63,529 nt of DNA from JAQTNP01 sp964616145 (GTDB lineage: Bacteria > Patescibacteriota > Minisyncoccia > Minisyncoccales > PEYH01), in contig CAZTRD010000004.1 of the NCBI GenBank assembly GCA_964616145.1, positions 1 through 63,529 on the forward strand, written 5' to 3'. A program made the position numbers and the translations under genes. Within the stretch, counting starts at the first letter, position 1. Each line of letters opens with the position of its first letter. The notes below the pieces were generated by a model. That model did no database searches, had not been told where the DNA came from, and saw nothing but the letters and a program-made list of their open reading frames with translations. Below, piece by piece: positions 33,120 through 42,727 of the stretch.

Positions 33120-35726
33120 ATGAGTATGTTTGACGGTTTCCAAAAGAGAGATGGTATTGTCGTTGAGTTTGATGTGGACAAGATAGAAAAAGCTATCACC
33201 AAAGCATTGAACGAAGTATACGGGCCAAAAACTAAAGAAGTTCCTTCCTATGTTCTAGGAGATATAGTTGCACGATTATCTAACTTTGACTACAAAGACA
33301 CTAAGAAGATACCTACTTTAGATCAGGTTCAATCGTCTGTTATTACTTCCCTAGAGAGCTTCGGCTGGGCTGATGTAGCCCATAAATATAAACAATATAG
33401 AGATGCTAGAGATAGGGCAAGGCAAAAATTATATGTTAAGAATAAAACCGCTGGAGTAAATATCACAGACGATTCCTTACTTCTTGTTAATGATAGTGGA
33501 TATGTAACTTCTCCGTGGAATAGGCAGAAGATATTAGCAGCTTTAAAGAAAAGCACGTCTCTAGAAGATGGTGAAATTTTCACTGTAGCTAAATTAGTTG
33601 AAAATAGAATTATAGATAGTGGTATTAGTATTGTTACAACCTCTTTCATAAGAGAGATGATAAACAACACTCTTTTAGAAAGAGGTCATTCGGAAAATAT
33701 TCCGGATATGTCTGTATATAGAGTTTCTTCTGATTTTATACAGGGACTAATGTCTCAAAAATCTGTGGAAAACAGTAATGTTGTACATAATAATCCCGAA
33801 GCCGTCAATCAAAATATTTCAGGATTGGTGTTAAAAGAGTGGGCTTTAAACAATGTCTTCTCTAAAGAAGTAAGTTCAGCGCACAGGAGTGCTGCCCTCC
33901 ACATACACGATCTGGATTTTCCAACGCGTGTTTATTGTACAGCACTTTCAGTTGTATATATAGCTAAATATGGATTAGTAGGTCTTAACAACCTTTCTAC
34001 AGAAAGTAAGCCGGCTAATAGCGCTTCAGTGTTAACAGGGCATTTAAATACATTTTTAGCATCTATGCAATCTAATTACGCCGGAGCTCTGGGATTAGGT
34101 TATTTAAATATATTTTACGCTCCATATTTAGTTGATAAAACGGATAAGGAATATAAACAAGTAGCTCAAGAATTAATATTCAATGCATCACAAAATGCTT
34201 ATAGTCGAGGTGGGCAGACTCTTTTCATAGACTTTAATATTCACAGCACTATCCCAGAATTTCTTAAAGATGTTCCGGCTATAGGTCCGGGAGGGAGATA
34301 TTACGCTAAAAGTGATTTGGGTATATATGCTTTAGAAGAAAAATGGAATACGGATTTCGAAGGTAAACGTATATCCAGAGACCTTATCTTTAAGAACTTT
34401 CAGAATAAAGAAGATGTGGTTATACATAGAACACATATAAAAGAAGTTTTTAAGTATGATACGGAAATACAGCAGTTAGCTAAAACATACGGGCTTAGAG
34501 TTCTTACGTATGCTGATTATGAACATGAAGCTCAGAAATTTGCTCTAGCTTTAATAAATATTTGGGAGAAGGGGGATAAGAACGGTAGGATCTTCCCGTT
34601 TCCTAAAATAGATTTTCACATTGATAATAAATTATTTGCTGATAAGGAAGCCACTAAAGTTTATAATAAAGCTGTAGAGTTATCTGCTAAAAACGGTTCG
34701 ACATATTTTGTTTTCGATAGGGATTCTGTTGTCCTCTCAGCTTGCTGTAGGATCAGATCAGCTTTAGATGATAAAGAAATGCTTTTCTTCCCAGAAAAAC
34801 TTAGTTTCTGCGGTTTCCAAAATATAACTATTAATATTCCGCAGGCTGCTATAAGAGCTTTGCGTAAGTCTAAAGAATGTGATAAACCTGTATATGATTT
34901 ATTTCTGAATGAAATAGATACGATGATGGCTTTAGCTGTTAAAGCGCATATAGATAAGAAAGCTTTTGTAAGTACTATAATGAAGGAACCGGGACAACCT
35001 CTATATCAAATAGGTAAAATTTCAGCACACGGGACTCCTTTCGTAGACTTGAATAAAGCTACGTATATAATAGGTATAATTGGAGTTGATGATGCTGTAT
35101 ATGCTTTAACTCAGAAGCATATGCATGAAGATGAGAACTCTCGTTTACTGGGTATGAAGCTTCTAGCACATATGTATATCAAGGTACAGAATTTAAGCCA
35201 AAGACACGGATTAAAAATAACTCTAGAAGAAACTCCGGCTGAAAGTGCTTCCAGAAGATTAGCAAAAACTGATTTGAAACTGTTTCCAGAAACCTCTTCA
35301 ATAGTTAATTATAGAGAGAATGCCGAATACTATACAAACAGTATTCATTTTCAAGCCGCTGCTGATATATCTTTAGTTTCTCGAATCAGGCAGCAATCCA
35401 AATTTCATTCTCTTATCCAATCCGGAGCAATCGTACATGCTTTTGTTGGGGAACAACAACCTTCTGTGGAAGCCATAGATAGATTGGTTAGACAAACATT
35501 TGAAAATACTCAGTGCGCTCAACTAACAATCTCTCCGGAATTTACTTACTGTAAGAATTGTAACGGGAGTGAAAGAGGATTAAAAGATAAATGTGGTAAA
35601 TGTGGTTCTGAAAATGTGGATGGTGTTTCTAGAGTTGTAGGATATTTTAGTATAGTAAATAATTGGAATAAATCTAAGAAAGATGGAGAGCTTTTAGATA
35701 GGCATGAGGGGAATTATAGAGTATGA
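33120..35726 (+). CDS. nrdD: Anaerobic class III ribonucleotide reductase (NrdD, 868 aa)
   Basis: Reduces ribonucleoside triphosphates to dNTPs without oxygen. N-terminal ATP-cone regions (residues 1-100 and a second block around 130-210), then the catalytic barrel with HIHDLDF and CCRIRSAL. The C-terminal zinc site has CKNC and CGKC pairs, followed by the glycyl-radical segment RVVGYFS. The activase NrdG is at 11747. AGCAGGAGAAAAT precedes ATG 33120. A glutaredoxin-like gene overlaps its stop. Confidence 0.93.
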   Translation: MSMFDGFQKRDGIVVEFDVDKIEKAITKALNEVYGPKTKEVPSYVLGDIVARLSNFDYKDTKKIPTLDQVQSSVITSLESFGWADVAHKYKQYRDARDRARQKLYVKNKTAGVNITDDSLLLVNDSGYVTSPWNRQKILAALKKSTSLEDGEIFTVAKLVENRIIDSGISIVTTSFIREMINNTLLERGHSENIPDMSVYRVSSDFIQGLMSQKSVENSNVVHNNPEAVNQNISGLVLKEWALNNVFSKEVSSAHRSAALHIHDLDFPTRVYCTALSVVYIAKYGLVGLNNLSTESKPANSASVLTGHLNTFLASMQSNYAGALGLGYLNIFYAPYLVDKTDKEYKQVAQELIFNASQNAYSRGGQTLFIDFNIHSTIPEFLKDVPAIGPGGRYYAKSDLGIYALEEKWNTDFEGKRISRDLIFKNFQNKEDVVIHRTHIKEVFKYDTEIQQLAKTYGLRVLTYADYEHEAQKFALALINIWEKGDKNGRIFPFPKIDFHIDNKLFADKEATKVYNKAVELSAKNGSTYFVFDRDSVVLSACCRIRSALDDKEMLFFPEKLSFCGFQNITINIPQAAIRALRKSKECDKPVYDLFLNEIDTMMALAVKAHIDKKAFVSTIMKEPGQPLYQIGKISAHGTPFVDLNKATYIIGIIGVDDAVYALTQKHMHEDENSRLLGMKLLAHMYIKVQNLSQRHGLKITLEETPAESASRRLAKTDLKLFPETSSIVNYRENAEYYTNSIHFQAAADISLVSRIRQQSKFHSLIQSGAIVHAFVGEQQPSVEAIDRLVRQTFENTQCAQLTISPEFTYCKNCNGSERGLKDKCGKCGSENVDGVSRVVGYFSIVNNWNKSKKDGELLDRHEGNYRV

Positions 35727-36082
35727 ACATTATCATATTCGGGAAAAAAGGCTGTCAAAAATGTTCTATACTTAAAACACGTTTTGATAGATTACTAAGC
35801 TCTTCAAAATATAGTATGTTTGATATTGAAAGTTATGAACTTGCTGATGAGGAGTCTATAGTTAAATTTTGTGATTTGGAGTGTTTGAATTTTATGCGAA
35901 TTCCCTCCTTCTACATAGAACATGAAAACAAACCTTTAAATCCTAGAAACTTCGGATCATATTCCCTCCCCACTATCTTAGGTATGCAAACAAATTATGA
36001 AGAACTGGGTGTTATAACTCCACAGATGTTGGAGCAAGTATTAGACGAAGCAAAAAGCCAAACAGGTGTAAAAAATGAATGA
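35723..36082 (+). CDS. Glutaredoxin/thioredoxin-like protein (119 aa)
   Basis: Begins NIIIFGKKGCQKCSIL, a redox CxxC (GCQKC) at the N end of a helix, with a cis-proline-like IPSFYI. Likely an electron carrier or partner for the adjacent ribonucleotide reductase; overlap with nrdD (ATGA) supports that. Longer than a minimal glutaredoxin at the C end. Confidence 0.75.
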   Translation: MNIIIFGKKGCQKCSILKTRFDRLLSSSKYSMFDIESYELADEESIVKFCDLECLNFMRIPSFYIEHENKPLNPRNFGSYSLPTILGMQTNYEELGVITPQMLEQVLDEAKSQTGVKNE

Positions 36083-36521
36083 TTGGAGAACGATAAAAGA
36101 GATTGACGGAATGTCTAAATCTACTACTATTATAGAGTTAATTAAGGATAAACTTCCGGATAGTTTAATCGAAAAGAAGAATGATGAGTTTCGTATTTTG
36201 TATCCGGAAGCTACGGGGGATGCTATATATTACCTATCTGTATGTAGAGATGAGGATGAAAGGCTTTCCTGCAGTATGTTTCACGTAGGTGCCTTAGGAA
36301 CGAAGAATCAAACAGAACCTATCCTAATACCATCCGATTCTAATACAGTGCTTAAACAGGCCTTCCGTCTCCTTCAGTGCTATTTGAGCGGGGAGCATTA
36401 TAGATGGATAGCTTCCGAAAGAGATATTGTTTTAAAAATTATGCCTTTAGATAGTGATGAAGATGAAATACAGAAACTGATGAACGAGCTTAAAGCTCAG
36501 TTAGCAATAGACCTGCTATGA
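36075..36521 (+). CDS. Paralogue with shared C-terminal tail (148 aa)
   Basis: Overlaps the glutaredoxin gene by eight bases. The C terminus MNELKAQLAIDLL is a clear copy of the shared tail. Body alpha/beta without a known motif. First of three consecutive tail-bearing genes. Confidence 0.65.
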   Translation: MNDWRTIKEIDGMSKSTTIIELIKDKLPDSLIEKKNDEFRILYPEATGDAIYYLSVCRDEDERLSCSMFHVGALGTKNQTEPILIPSDSNTVLKQAFRLLQCYLSGEHYRWIASERDIVLKIMPLDSDEDEIQKLMNELKAQLAIDLL

Positions 36522-37186
36522 AATCTATAACGGAATTGGGGTTGAGTTTATATAATGTAATAACTCCGGATAAAATACATGTAGAACTTTCTTATAAAAC
36601 ATCTCCCTGGGTATCCTACTATCTGACAGAACCTCTCTGTTTATATAAAGTAAATAAACAAGGAGGTTTTGCTATCTTAAAAGTTAAAAATATTGTAAAA
36701 GGATTTCTTATAACTATTACCGACAGTCTTTTTTATACGCTGGGTTTAAGAACCTATCCTATAGTACTTAATCTTTCAGAAATAGATATTCCTTATATAA
36801 TTAGAAATTTACATAAAATACAGGCTTCAGATAATTTAGAAGAGTTAAAAAATATAGAAGATATTAAAAACGATTTTAGGAAAAGTTTTTTAATAGAAGT
36901 CGTGGGACTTAAAAATACTAATTCCAATTATAAATACATAACTAGGTTTTGCGAAGGATCTAAAAATATTTTAGTAACTTATAATTATGTAAATTTTTAT
37001 CCAAAATATATTAGAGGGAATTTTAAATCGCTATGCAATCATGTAGGTGATTACAAAACTAAGTACTTAAAACTCGATCCTTTCGCAGATTTTAGATTTT
37101 ATTCGCAATACTCTCCTAAAGAACAAACTAAAATAGATGATATTTTTAGTAAACTAAAAGGATATGAAGCAGTTGAAGCTTTATAA
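36518..37186 (+). CDS. Paralogue with shared C-terminal tail (222 aa)
   Basis: Starts in an ATGA overlap. Beta-rich and aromatic; a larger version of the small family. Ends SKLKGYEAVEAL, very like the ELKMQVAVEGL ending of the 17137 gene. Function unknown. Confidence 0.65.
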   Translation: MKSITELGLSLYNVITPDKIHVELSYKTSPWVSYYLTEPLCLYKVNKQGGFAILKVKNIVKGFLITITDSLFYTLGLRTYPIVLNLSEIDIPYIIRNLHKIQASDNLEELKNIEDIKNDFRKSFLIEVVGLKNTNSNYKYITRFCEGSKNILVTYNYVNFYPKYIRGNFKSLCNHVGDYKTKYLKLDPFADFRFYSQYSPKEQTKIDDIFSKLKGYEAVEAL

Positions 37187-37841
37187 CAACCCTACTTTAG
37201 CAAATCTTTTGGATGTCGTATTAAAGGAGAACTCTTTAAATACAAATGCTATAAATACACATGCATATCCCCTAGAATCTTCTTTCTGGAAGCAGAAAGT
37301 TAAATTTTGGGGAATAGCTGACGATGGCTTTATAGCTGCCATAGAAGATTCTCCAAAAATATTTGTGATATATTTGAACGGGGTTTTACTAAAAGATAGG
37401 TTACTCTATTCAAATGCATTTCAGTTCTCTATAAATGTTTATGAAATTTCTTTATTAAAATTTATAGAACTATCCTCTAAAAGATTTACTAATCTGTTCG
37501 GTATATCTACAAATTTTGGTACTGAAGAAGAGATATTAGCAAATACAAAAATAGATGTGTTAGTTGCTTTAAGGCCTTGTACAATCCCCAGTATTCAACA
37601 TCCTGTGTTTTACGGGTTTAGTAGATATAAAAATAATAATATAAAAGTAATACACACATTTTTATATAGACCCGCCTATGTTATAAAGTCTAAAAGAAAA
37701 TTATGGAGGTTATTTAACGAATTTGAGGATATTAAGAAGAAACCTGAAGAATATAATTTTATATTTAAGATAGGAAATCTTGAAAAAATGTTGGAGTATA
37801 TGAAAGAATTTAAAGCAGAAATATCGGTTAAAGCGCTGTAA
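37164..37841 (+). CDS. Paralogue with shared C-terminal tail (225 aa)
   Basis: Overlaps the previous gene by 23 bases. Similar size and composition to it; ends MKEFKAEISVKAL, a variant of the shared tail. No domain recognised. Confidence 0.65.
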   Translation: MKQLKLYNNPTLANLLDVVLKENSLNTNAINTHAYPLESSFWKQKVKFWGIADDGFIAAIEDSPKIFVIYLNGVLLKDRLLYSNAFQFSINVYEISLLKFIELSSKRFTNLFGISTNFGTEEEILANTKIDVLVALRPCTIPSIQHPVFYGFSRYKNNNIKVIHTFLYRPAYVIKSKRKLWRLFNEFEDIKKKPEEYNFIFKIGNLEKMLEYMKEFKAEISVKAL

Positions 37842-37857
37842 AAACAAAGGACGCAAA

Positions 37858-39054
37858 ATGGAAATTAATCACAAAGAGTTGGCGGAGTTCATTCGTAAAG
37901 CAGTATCTACAAAATGTTCTTTATTCATTCACGGGACCACGGGGATTGGAAAGTCGTGGACAGTGGTTGAAGAAGCTAAAGCTTTAGCAGCTAAAGCGGG
38001 AAAGATATTCGTAGATTGGAATAGAATAATTGATACAGAAAAGCAGAAATTTATTGATGGAGGAACTTTTATAGAAAACGGGAAGGAAGTTAAACTTTCA
38101 GCCGAAGAATTTAGAGAGAAACACTACATCCTAGTAGATATTAGAATAAGTCAAATGGATCCTTCAGATCTTAGAGGACTTCCAAACTTTGCCGGAAACA
38201 CTGGATATGTATCTTGGAAACCTAATATGGATTTCTGGGTTTTATCCCGTCCCGAAACCTCTGGAATATTGTTTTTGGATGAGATGAATCTTGCTCCGCC
38301 AGCAGTACAGGCCGCAGCTTATCAAATCATCAGAGATAGATGTATTGGACAAGTTGCTTTAAGTGAGCGTACTGGGGTTATTTCTGCCGGAAATACTGCG
38401 AACGATAGGGCCAATGTGTTTGAAATGGCAGCGCCTCTTAAAAATAGATTCATGCACGTAGAACTCAAAATCCCCAGTGCTGAAGAATGGGCTGGAAATT
38501 TTGCATTCGATCACGATATTGATCCTAGAATTATCTCCTTCCTTAAATTCAGACCTTCTCTGCTGATGGCTGGTGAAAAGATTATCCAAGATTCTAAAAC
38601 AGCTGCTTTTCCAACTCCTAGAACTTGGGAAATGACGTCGAGGATGATTGATAGCGTTTCAGATCCACGTAAGGCTAGTCTATATTCCAGTGCCTGTATT
38701 GGTGAAGCCAGTTCTAGAGAATTTAAGACATTTATGCTTATGCACGATACCATAAATGTTGAAGATGTTCTTGCTAAGCCGGCTCTGATAAAGGAAATGG
38801 ACTTGCAAGCTAAGTGGGTTCTTGTTTCTGCGGCCGCTGAAAGATACAAGGCTGGTAAAAGAAATATAAAGGAAGTTATTGATCTATGTACTATTTTAAA
38901 TACTGCGGATAAAGATTTTTCTATTTCTCTGTTAAGGATGGCTAAGAACTATAACAAAACTGGATTTCTACCTTCTCTAAGAAAACATCCGGAAGCTATG
39001 GACATGGTCGGCGAGTATTTGAAATATCTCCGTGATCCAAACAGTGCTGTATAA
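37858..39054 (+). CDS. MoxR-type AAA+ ATPase (398 aa)
   Basis: Walker A GTTGIGKS at 26-33, Walker B GILFLDEMN near 136-144, sensor-like GNTAND. MoxR ATPases act as chaperones that remodel or metallate partners, almost always together with a VWA-domain protein; that partner is the next gene. A hairpin terminator separates the two, perhaps to lower expression of the second. Ribosome site AAAGGACGCAAA. Confidence 0.85.
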   Translation: MEINHKELAEFIRKAVSTKCSLFIHGTTGIGKSWTVVEEAKALAAKAGKIFVDWNRIIDTEKQKFIDGGTFIENGKEVKLSAEEFREKHYILVDIRISQMDPSDLRGLPNFAGNTGYVSWKPNMDFWVLSRPETSGILFLDEMNLAPPAVQAAAYQIIRDRCIGQVALSERTGVISAGNTANDRANVFEMAAPLKNRFMHVELKIPSAEEWAGNFAFDHDIDPRIISFLKFRPSLLMAGEKIIQDSKTAAFPTPRTWEMTSRMIDSVSDPRKASLYSSACIGEASSREFKTFMLMHDTINVEDVLAKPALIKEMDLQAKWVLVSAAAERYKAGKRNIKEVIDLCTILNTADKDFSISLLRMAKNYNKTGFLPSLRKHPEAMDMVGEYLKYLRDPNSAV

Positions 39055-39069
39055 TTGAAGTATATTTTA

Positions 39070-39092
39070 GGGGAGGATTAACCTCCCCTTTT
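39070..39092 (+). terminator. Intercistronic terminator/attenuator
   Basis: GGGGAGG/CCTCCCC with an ATTAA loop followed by TTTT, between the AAA ATPase and its VWA partner. Confidence 0.75.
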
Positions 39093-39109
39093 GCAAAAGG
39101 AGATTAACT

Positions 39110-40405
39110 TTGTTAGACACTTATGAAAGCATGAACGGAATTGATAGGATAATACGTGCCAAAGTCCAGCTTCAGGAGAAGCAGCCTTTCTTTTCATATT
39201 TGATGATGAATATGCGAATAATTCAAGACGATGCCATACCGACTATGTGCGTAGATAATTGTGATAGAATAACTTTTAATGAACAGTTTGTTAGAGGGAT
39301 GTCTGAAGCCGAGCTTACTGGAGTTTTATGTCATGAAATTCTACATAGAGCTTTAAATCATCTAGCTAGAATGTGGTCTTTAGATATTTTGATGTTAGGT
39401 AATATTGCGGCCGATATTAAAGTAAACCAGATGCTCCTCCAAAATGGATTTAAACTTCCGGAAGGTGTTTTGATACCTAATGCGTATGACAAAGCCATTA
39501 GAGTGCAGGCTGGTGAAAAATCAGTTACTGTTAGTGATTTAGATACTAAATCCATGGAAGAGATATACGAAGAAATAAGATATGTTCTTAAGGATGAAAT
39601 ACAGGAACAACAAATAACTACACTTAATGGAACGCGAATGTCCGGATCTCCGGGAGGATTCGATCAACATGGACGGGCTTCAGACGACGATGTTGCAAAA
39701 CAGGGGGAGGAAACTTCTGCGGAAAATAATCCAGGAGAACTTTCTGAAAAATGGAAGGATTTAGTTTCTCAGGCAGCTACACTAGCTAAGCAGAAGGGAA
39801 ATGTTCCAGCAGGTTTGGAAGGATTGATAGGGGAGCTTTTAGCTCCTAAAATTCCTTGGAGACAAAAACTATATAGGTTTATGACGAATGAGATATTTCA
39901 TAATTTTAGCTGGGCACGTCCTTCTAAGAAAAGCATGGCTATTGGAGTGTATCTCCCTACCGTAACTAAAGAAAGTATAGAGATGGTATGCCACACAGAT
40001 ACTTCCGGGTCCATATCCGATATTGAAATGCAGACGTTTATGACAGAATTATATTCTATACTAAATGCTTTTAATAATATTAATATGACTTTATTGATGT
40101 GTGATTGTGAAATTAAGGGAGAACCTATAGAACTGAATGCGCAGAGTAAAGTTGATATAGTTAACGGAAATATAAAGAGAAGAGGATATGGTGGAACTTC
40201 CCACGCTCCAGTAGTAAAGTGGATAAATGAAAACAAACCTAACTGCAGGTTATTCATATCTTTAACCGATGGTTACTCAGACATAGAAAATTGTTATAAA
40301 GATCTTCCTTCTTCGACTACCAGAATAATCTTACTTCCTAAAGAATATAGTGGAATGGATACACGCTTAAATGCTTACGGAGAAATTATTATCGTAGATG
40401 ATTAG
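39110..40405 (+). CDS. VWA-like protein with metallopeptidase-type HEILH motif (431 aa)
   Basis: TTG 39110 has AGGAG seven bases upstream. The N-terminal part holds HEILH (H75, E76, H79) as in the putative metallopeptidases grouped with DUF2201. A Gln/Gly-rich linker follows, then a VWA-like domain with a metal-binding DTSGS (about residue 293) and later SLTDGYSD. With the preceding MoxR-type ATPase it makes a two-gene chaperone/metal-insertion system. The target is unknown; phage particle maturation is one guess. Confidence 0.8.
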   Translation: MLDTYESMNGIDRIIRAKVQLQEKQPFFSYLMMNMRIIQDDAIPTMCVDNCDRITFNEQFVRGMSEAELTGVLCHEILHRALNHLARMWSLDILMLGNIAADIKVNQMLLQNGFKLPEGVLIPNAYDKAIRVQAGEKSVTVSDLDTKSMEEIYEEIRYVLKDEIQEQQITTLNGTRMSGSPGGFDQHGRASDDDVAKQGEETSAENNPGELSEKWKDLVSQAATLAKQKGNVPAGLEGLIGELLAPKIPWRQKLYRFMTNEIFHNFSWARPSKKSMAIGVYLPTVTKESIEMVCHTDTSGSISDIEMQTFMTELYSILNAFNNINMTLLMCDCEIKGEPIELNAQSKVDIVNGNIKRRGYGGTSHAPVVKWINENKPNCRLFISLTDGYSDIENCYKDLPSSTTRIILLPKEYSGMDTRLNAYGEIIIVDD

Positions 40406-40414
40406 GGGATTTTT

Positions 40415-40759
40415 ATGAAAATGGGTTTGTTCGCCTCAATATTTCCCCCAATCTTCATAGGAATGGGGGAATTTTTAAAAAATAGAATTCCTGAAGATAC
40501 TAAAAAGCACCCCCTATTAGAATTATATAAACACGATAATCAACCATGTTCTGTGTGGAAGGTGGGTGATAAAGAATTATTCGGATGTGAGTGCGCCATG
40601 CTTAGTGAAGAAGAAACTGAAAGTTTACTCAAATCTGAAAAGGATATAAAGTTTATAACTATAGAGATGTTTTTAAAATTACAGAAAGAGGTATTTGGTG
40701 GAGAAGGGTCTATAGATATGTTTTTAAAATTACAGGAGGTGCTTAGTGGAGAAGGGTAG
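40415..40759 (+). CDS. Hypothetical protein with internal tandem repeat (114 aa)
   Basis: ATG behind AGGGGATTTTT. N terminus hydrophobic (GLFASIFPPIFIGM), possibly a signal or anchor. The last 30 residues are an imperfect duplication, MFLKLQKEVFGGEGSID then MFLKLQEVLSGEG. Overlaps the next gene by 14 bases. Function unknown. Confidence 0.6.
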   Translation: MKMGLFASIFPPIFIGMGEFLKNRIPEDTKKHPLLELYKHDNQPCSVWKVGDKELFGCECAMLSEEETESLLKSEKDIKFITIEMFLKLQKEVFGGEGSIDMFLKLQEVLSGEG

Positions 40760-40991
40760 GTTATTTATACAGATTCAATCTTCCGAAGAAGCTGGAAATT
40801 GTATAAAACTGTTTTCTAGAGATTATGATTATAAAGATCTTTTATCCAAAGTAGATACGGCTTATAGAGAGATGAGTGCCGGAGATTTAAATCACTTTTC
40901 GTTTGAAGATAAGAAAGGATGCACGCATTTTCTTGGGGATTCCGCTTTTAGGAATGCACATATTTGGGTGCAGAAAGTATTAGATGATTAA
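40746..40991 (+). CDS. Hypothetical protein (81 aa)
   Basis: GTG 40746 has ACAGGAGGTG upstream, one of the strongest ribosome sites in the window. Small alpha/beta protein. Overlaps the glycosyltransferase by eight bases. No family recognised. Confidence 0.6.
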   Translation: MEKGRLFIQIQSSEEAGNCIKLFSRDYDYKDLLSKVDTAYREMSAGDLNHFSFEDKKGCTHFLGDSAFRNAHIWVQKVLDD

Positions 40992-41769
40992 AGTATTGAT
41001 GGCAACATATCACCGTCCTAAACTTTTAGCTAAAACTTTAAATAGTTTACAGGAAGAGATAGATAAAATTAGAAAAGCCGATTACGGACGTTTTCAGTTA
41101 TTTATATTCGATAATAATTCTGGAGAAGAGGTAAGGGGTATGCTGCTCGCATTCCAAAATAAGAATGAAGAGGTCGCTGTATTATCTTTATCGGATACGA
41201 ATATTGGAAAAGCTAAAGCTTTAAATTCCTTTTTACCGAATATTGAAGATGATGATATTGTATGTTCGTTTGATAGCGATTTGGTAATAGAAAATTCTCT
41301 TTCCGGAAAGTTTTTTGGAGACGGTGCGGCCCTGTTTACAGATAAATTTTTAAAACATCATCCGGCAAGTGTCATAGTTCCCGATCAAGTAGGGAATGGT
41401 CAACATTTAATAGAAAAGAACTGGTCTCAAACAGCTCCTCCCACCAAATTTTCCAGTCCCTTCGAAGACGCATATGTAGAATCTGAATTCGGTTTTCATG
41501 TTGCCGGCGGTTGTTTATTCACTAGAGGGAGTACTTTTAAAGGTGTGGGGGGATATAGAGAGAATAGAGGTCTGTTCGGAGGGAATGATGGTTTTTTCCT
41601 TCTAGATGCCAGCAGATTCTGTCATCTCCCTATATATGTTATGAGATATTTGATAGTATACCACCCTCCAGATGAGGATGCCGGCTATGCGGAGTGGAAG
41701 AAAAAAGCTCAAGATCAACAGAGAGCGTTTCAACGCTGTTTATCTTATAAAGGATATTATGAATCATAA
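40984..41769 (+). CDS. Family 2-like glycosyltransferase (261 aa)
   Basis: GT-A fold: VLMATYHRPKLLAKTLNSL at the start, a nucleotide-binding FDNNSG, DTNIGKAKALN, and the metal-binding SFDSDL. The acceptor region carries GGNDGFF. Phage glycosyltransferases modify phage DNA, host surface sugars or virion proteins; which applies here cannot be told. Confidence 0.85.
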   Translation: MIKVLMATYHRPKLLAKTLNSLQEEIDKIRKADYGRFQLFIFDNNSGEEVRGMLLAFQNKNEEVAVLSLSDTNIGKAKALNSFLPNIEDDDIVCSFDSDLVIENSLSGKFFGDGAALFTDKFLKHHPASVIVPDQVGNGQHLIEKNWSQTAPPTKFSSPFEDAYVESEFGFHVAGGCLFTRGSTFKGVGGYRENRGLFGGNDGFFLLDASRFCHLPIYVMRYLIVYHPPDEDAGYAEWKKKAQDQQRAFQRCLSYKGYYES

Positions 41770-41956
41770 ATTTTATGAAATGATGCACGTTTTAACCAAT
41801 AAATATTGTAGGAGGGCGTTCAACGGATATATTGTATATGAACGGAGATATACAGGAAATGAAATATTGCACTCAACTACGTCCGCACCGTTTTATGCAG
41901 GTGTTTCTTTCAACACTTCTTCTGTCGTGTTCAACAACTCAACAACCACCTATTGA
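41759..41956 (+). CDS. Possible small ORF overlapping the lipoprotein gene (65 aa)
   Basis: ATG 41759 follows AAAGGATATT and overlaps the glycosyltransferase stop (ATGAATCATAA). It ends inside the 41859 gene in another frame. No motif. It may exist mainly to couple translation to the lipoprotein gene. Confidence 0.35.
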   Translation: MNHKFYEMMHVLTNKYCRRAFNGYIVYERRYTGNEILHSTTSAPFYAGVSFNTSSVVFNNSTTTY

Positions 41957-42719
41957 AAAACTTAGTGTAACTGTATCTTTAAAAGATCAGAAAACTGATT
42001 TAGATGCTATTAAAACAGCTGTAACTGAAAATATGGATGGTATAGATAAATGTGCTGGAAATATTGGTAACGAAACTGTTTCCGGAGAGAAAAAAGCTCC
42101 TAAATTATCTGAGTGGGAAGATATTAGGAAAGATGTTTTAAGTATATTGAAAGGAACCGGGAATACTCGAACAGAATTGGATAAAATATCTCCAGTAGGC
42201 GAGGCTTTGGATAAAGCTGATTTGGAGATAAACGCTTTGAATACGTATGTAGACGGCTCCGCTCTAGAAATAGAAAATTTAAAAATAGATATTAAGACTA
42301 AAGAAGATCTAATTAAAGAATATAAGGATGGAGCTGTAACACAGCAGAGAAAGATATGGGTTGGTGTTACGGCTCTGGCAGCTATAGGGATTGCCGTAGG
42401 AATAGCTTTAGCTTTATGGGTTAGTCCTCAACTAGGAATATCTTTATTCATAGCCAGCACCATATTAACTTCAATTTCATATTGTATGCTTAAATATGAA
42501 TTTGTGGTTACTATAATTGGAGCTGTGTTATTACTATCTGTTTTTATAGCTTTTATATATATGTTTGTAAAAAATAGAAAAGCTTTAGTGGAGAGTGTTT
42601 TAAGTTTGGAAGTTATGAAAGATAAAAAATGGGAAGATGTTAAGAATAATGTTAAACAAATACAATCAAATTCCACTAAAAAATTAGTAAATGAAATAAA
42701 AGCCGATAAGCAAATTTAA
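41859..42719 (+). CDS. Membrane-anchored lipoprotein (286 aa)
   Basis: I chose ATG 41859, since it gives a basic n-region (KYCTQLRPHR), hydrophobic core and lipobox LLLSC followed by STTQQPP. The body is coiled coil; two or three hydrophobic helices follow near the C-terminal third (VTALAAIGIAVGIALAL, then FIASTILTSI and VVTIIGAVLLLSVFIAFIYMF), and the end is charged. Could be a spanin-like or superinfection-exclusion protein; no motif decides. Confidence 0.6.
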   Translation: MKYCTQLRPHRFMQVFLSTLLLSCSTTQQPPIEKLSVTVSLKDQKTDLDAIKTAVTENMDGIDKCAGNIGNETVSGEKKAPKLSEWEDIRKDVLSILKGTGNTRTELDKISPVGEALDKADLEINALNTYVDGSALEIENLKIDIKTKEDLIKEYKDGAVTQQRKIWVGVTALAAIGIAVGIALALWVSPQLGISLFIASTILTSISYCMLKYEFVVTIIGAVLLLSVFIAFIYMFVKNRKALVESVLSLEVMKDKKWEDVKNNVKQIQSNSTKKLVNEIKADKQI

Positions 42720-42727
42720 GGATTATT

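Noticed and set aside
41672..41956. Long version of the ORF overlapping the glycosyltransferase
   Set aside because: The upstream portion is an out-of-frame shadow of the glycosyltransferase; only the part from ATG 41759 has a ribosome site and is kept at low confidence.
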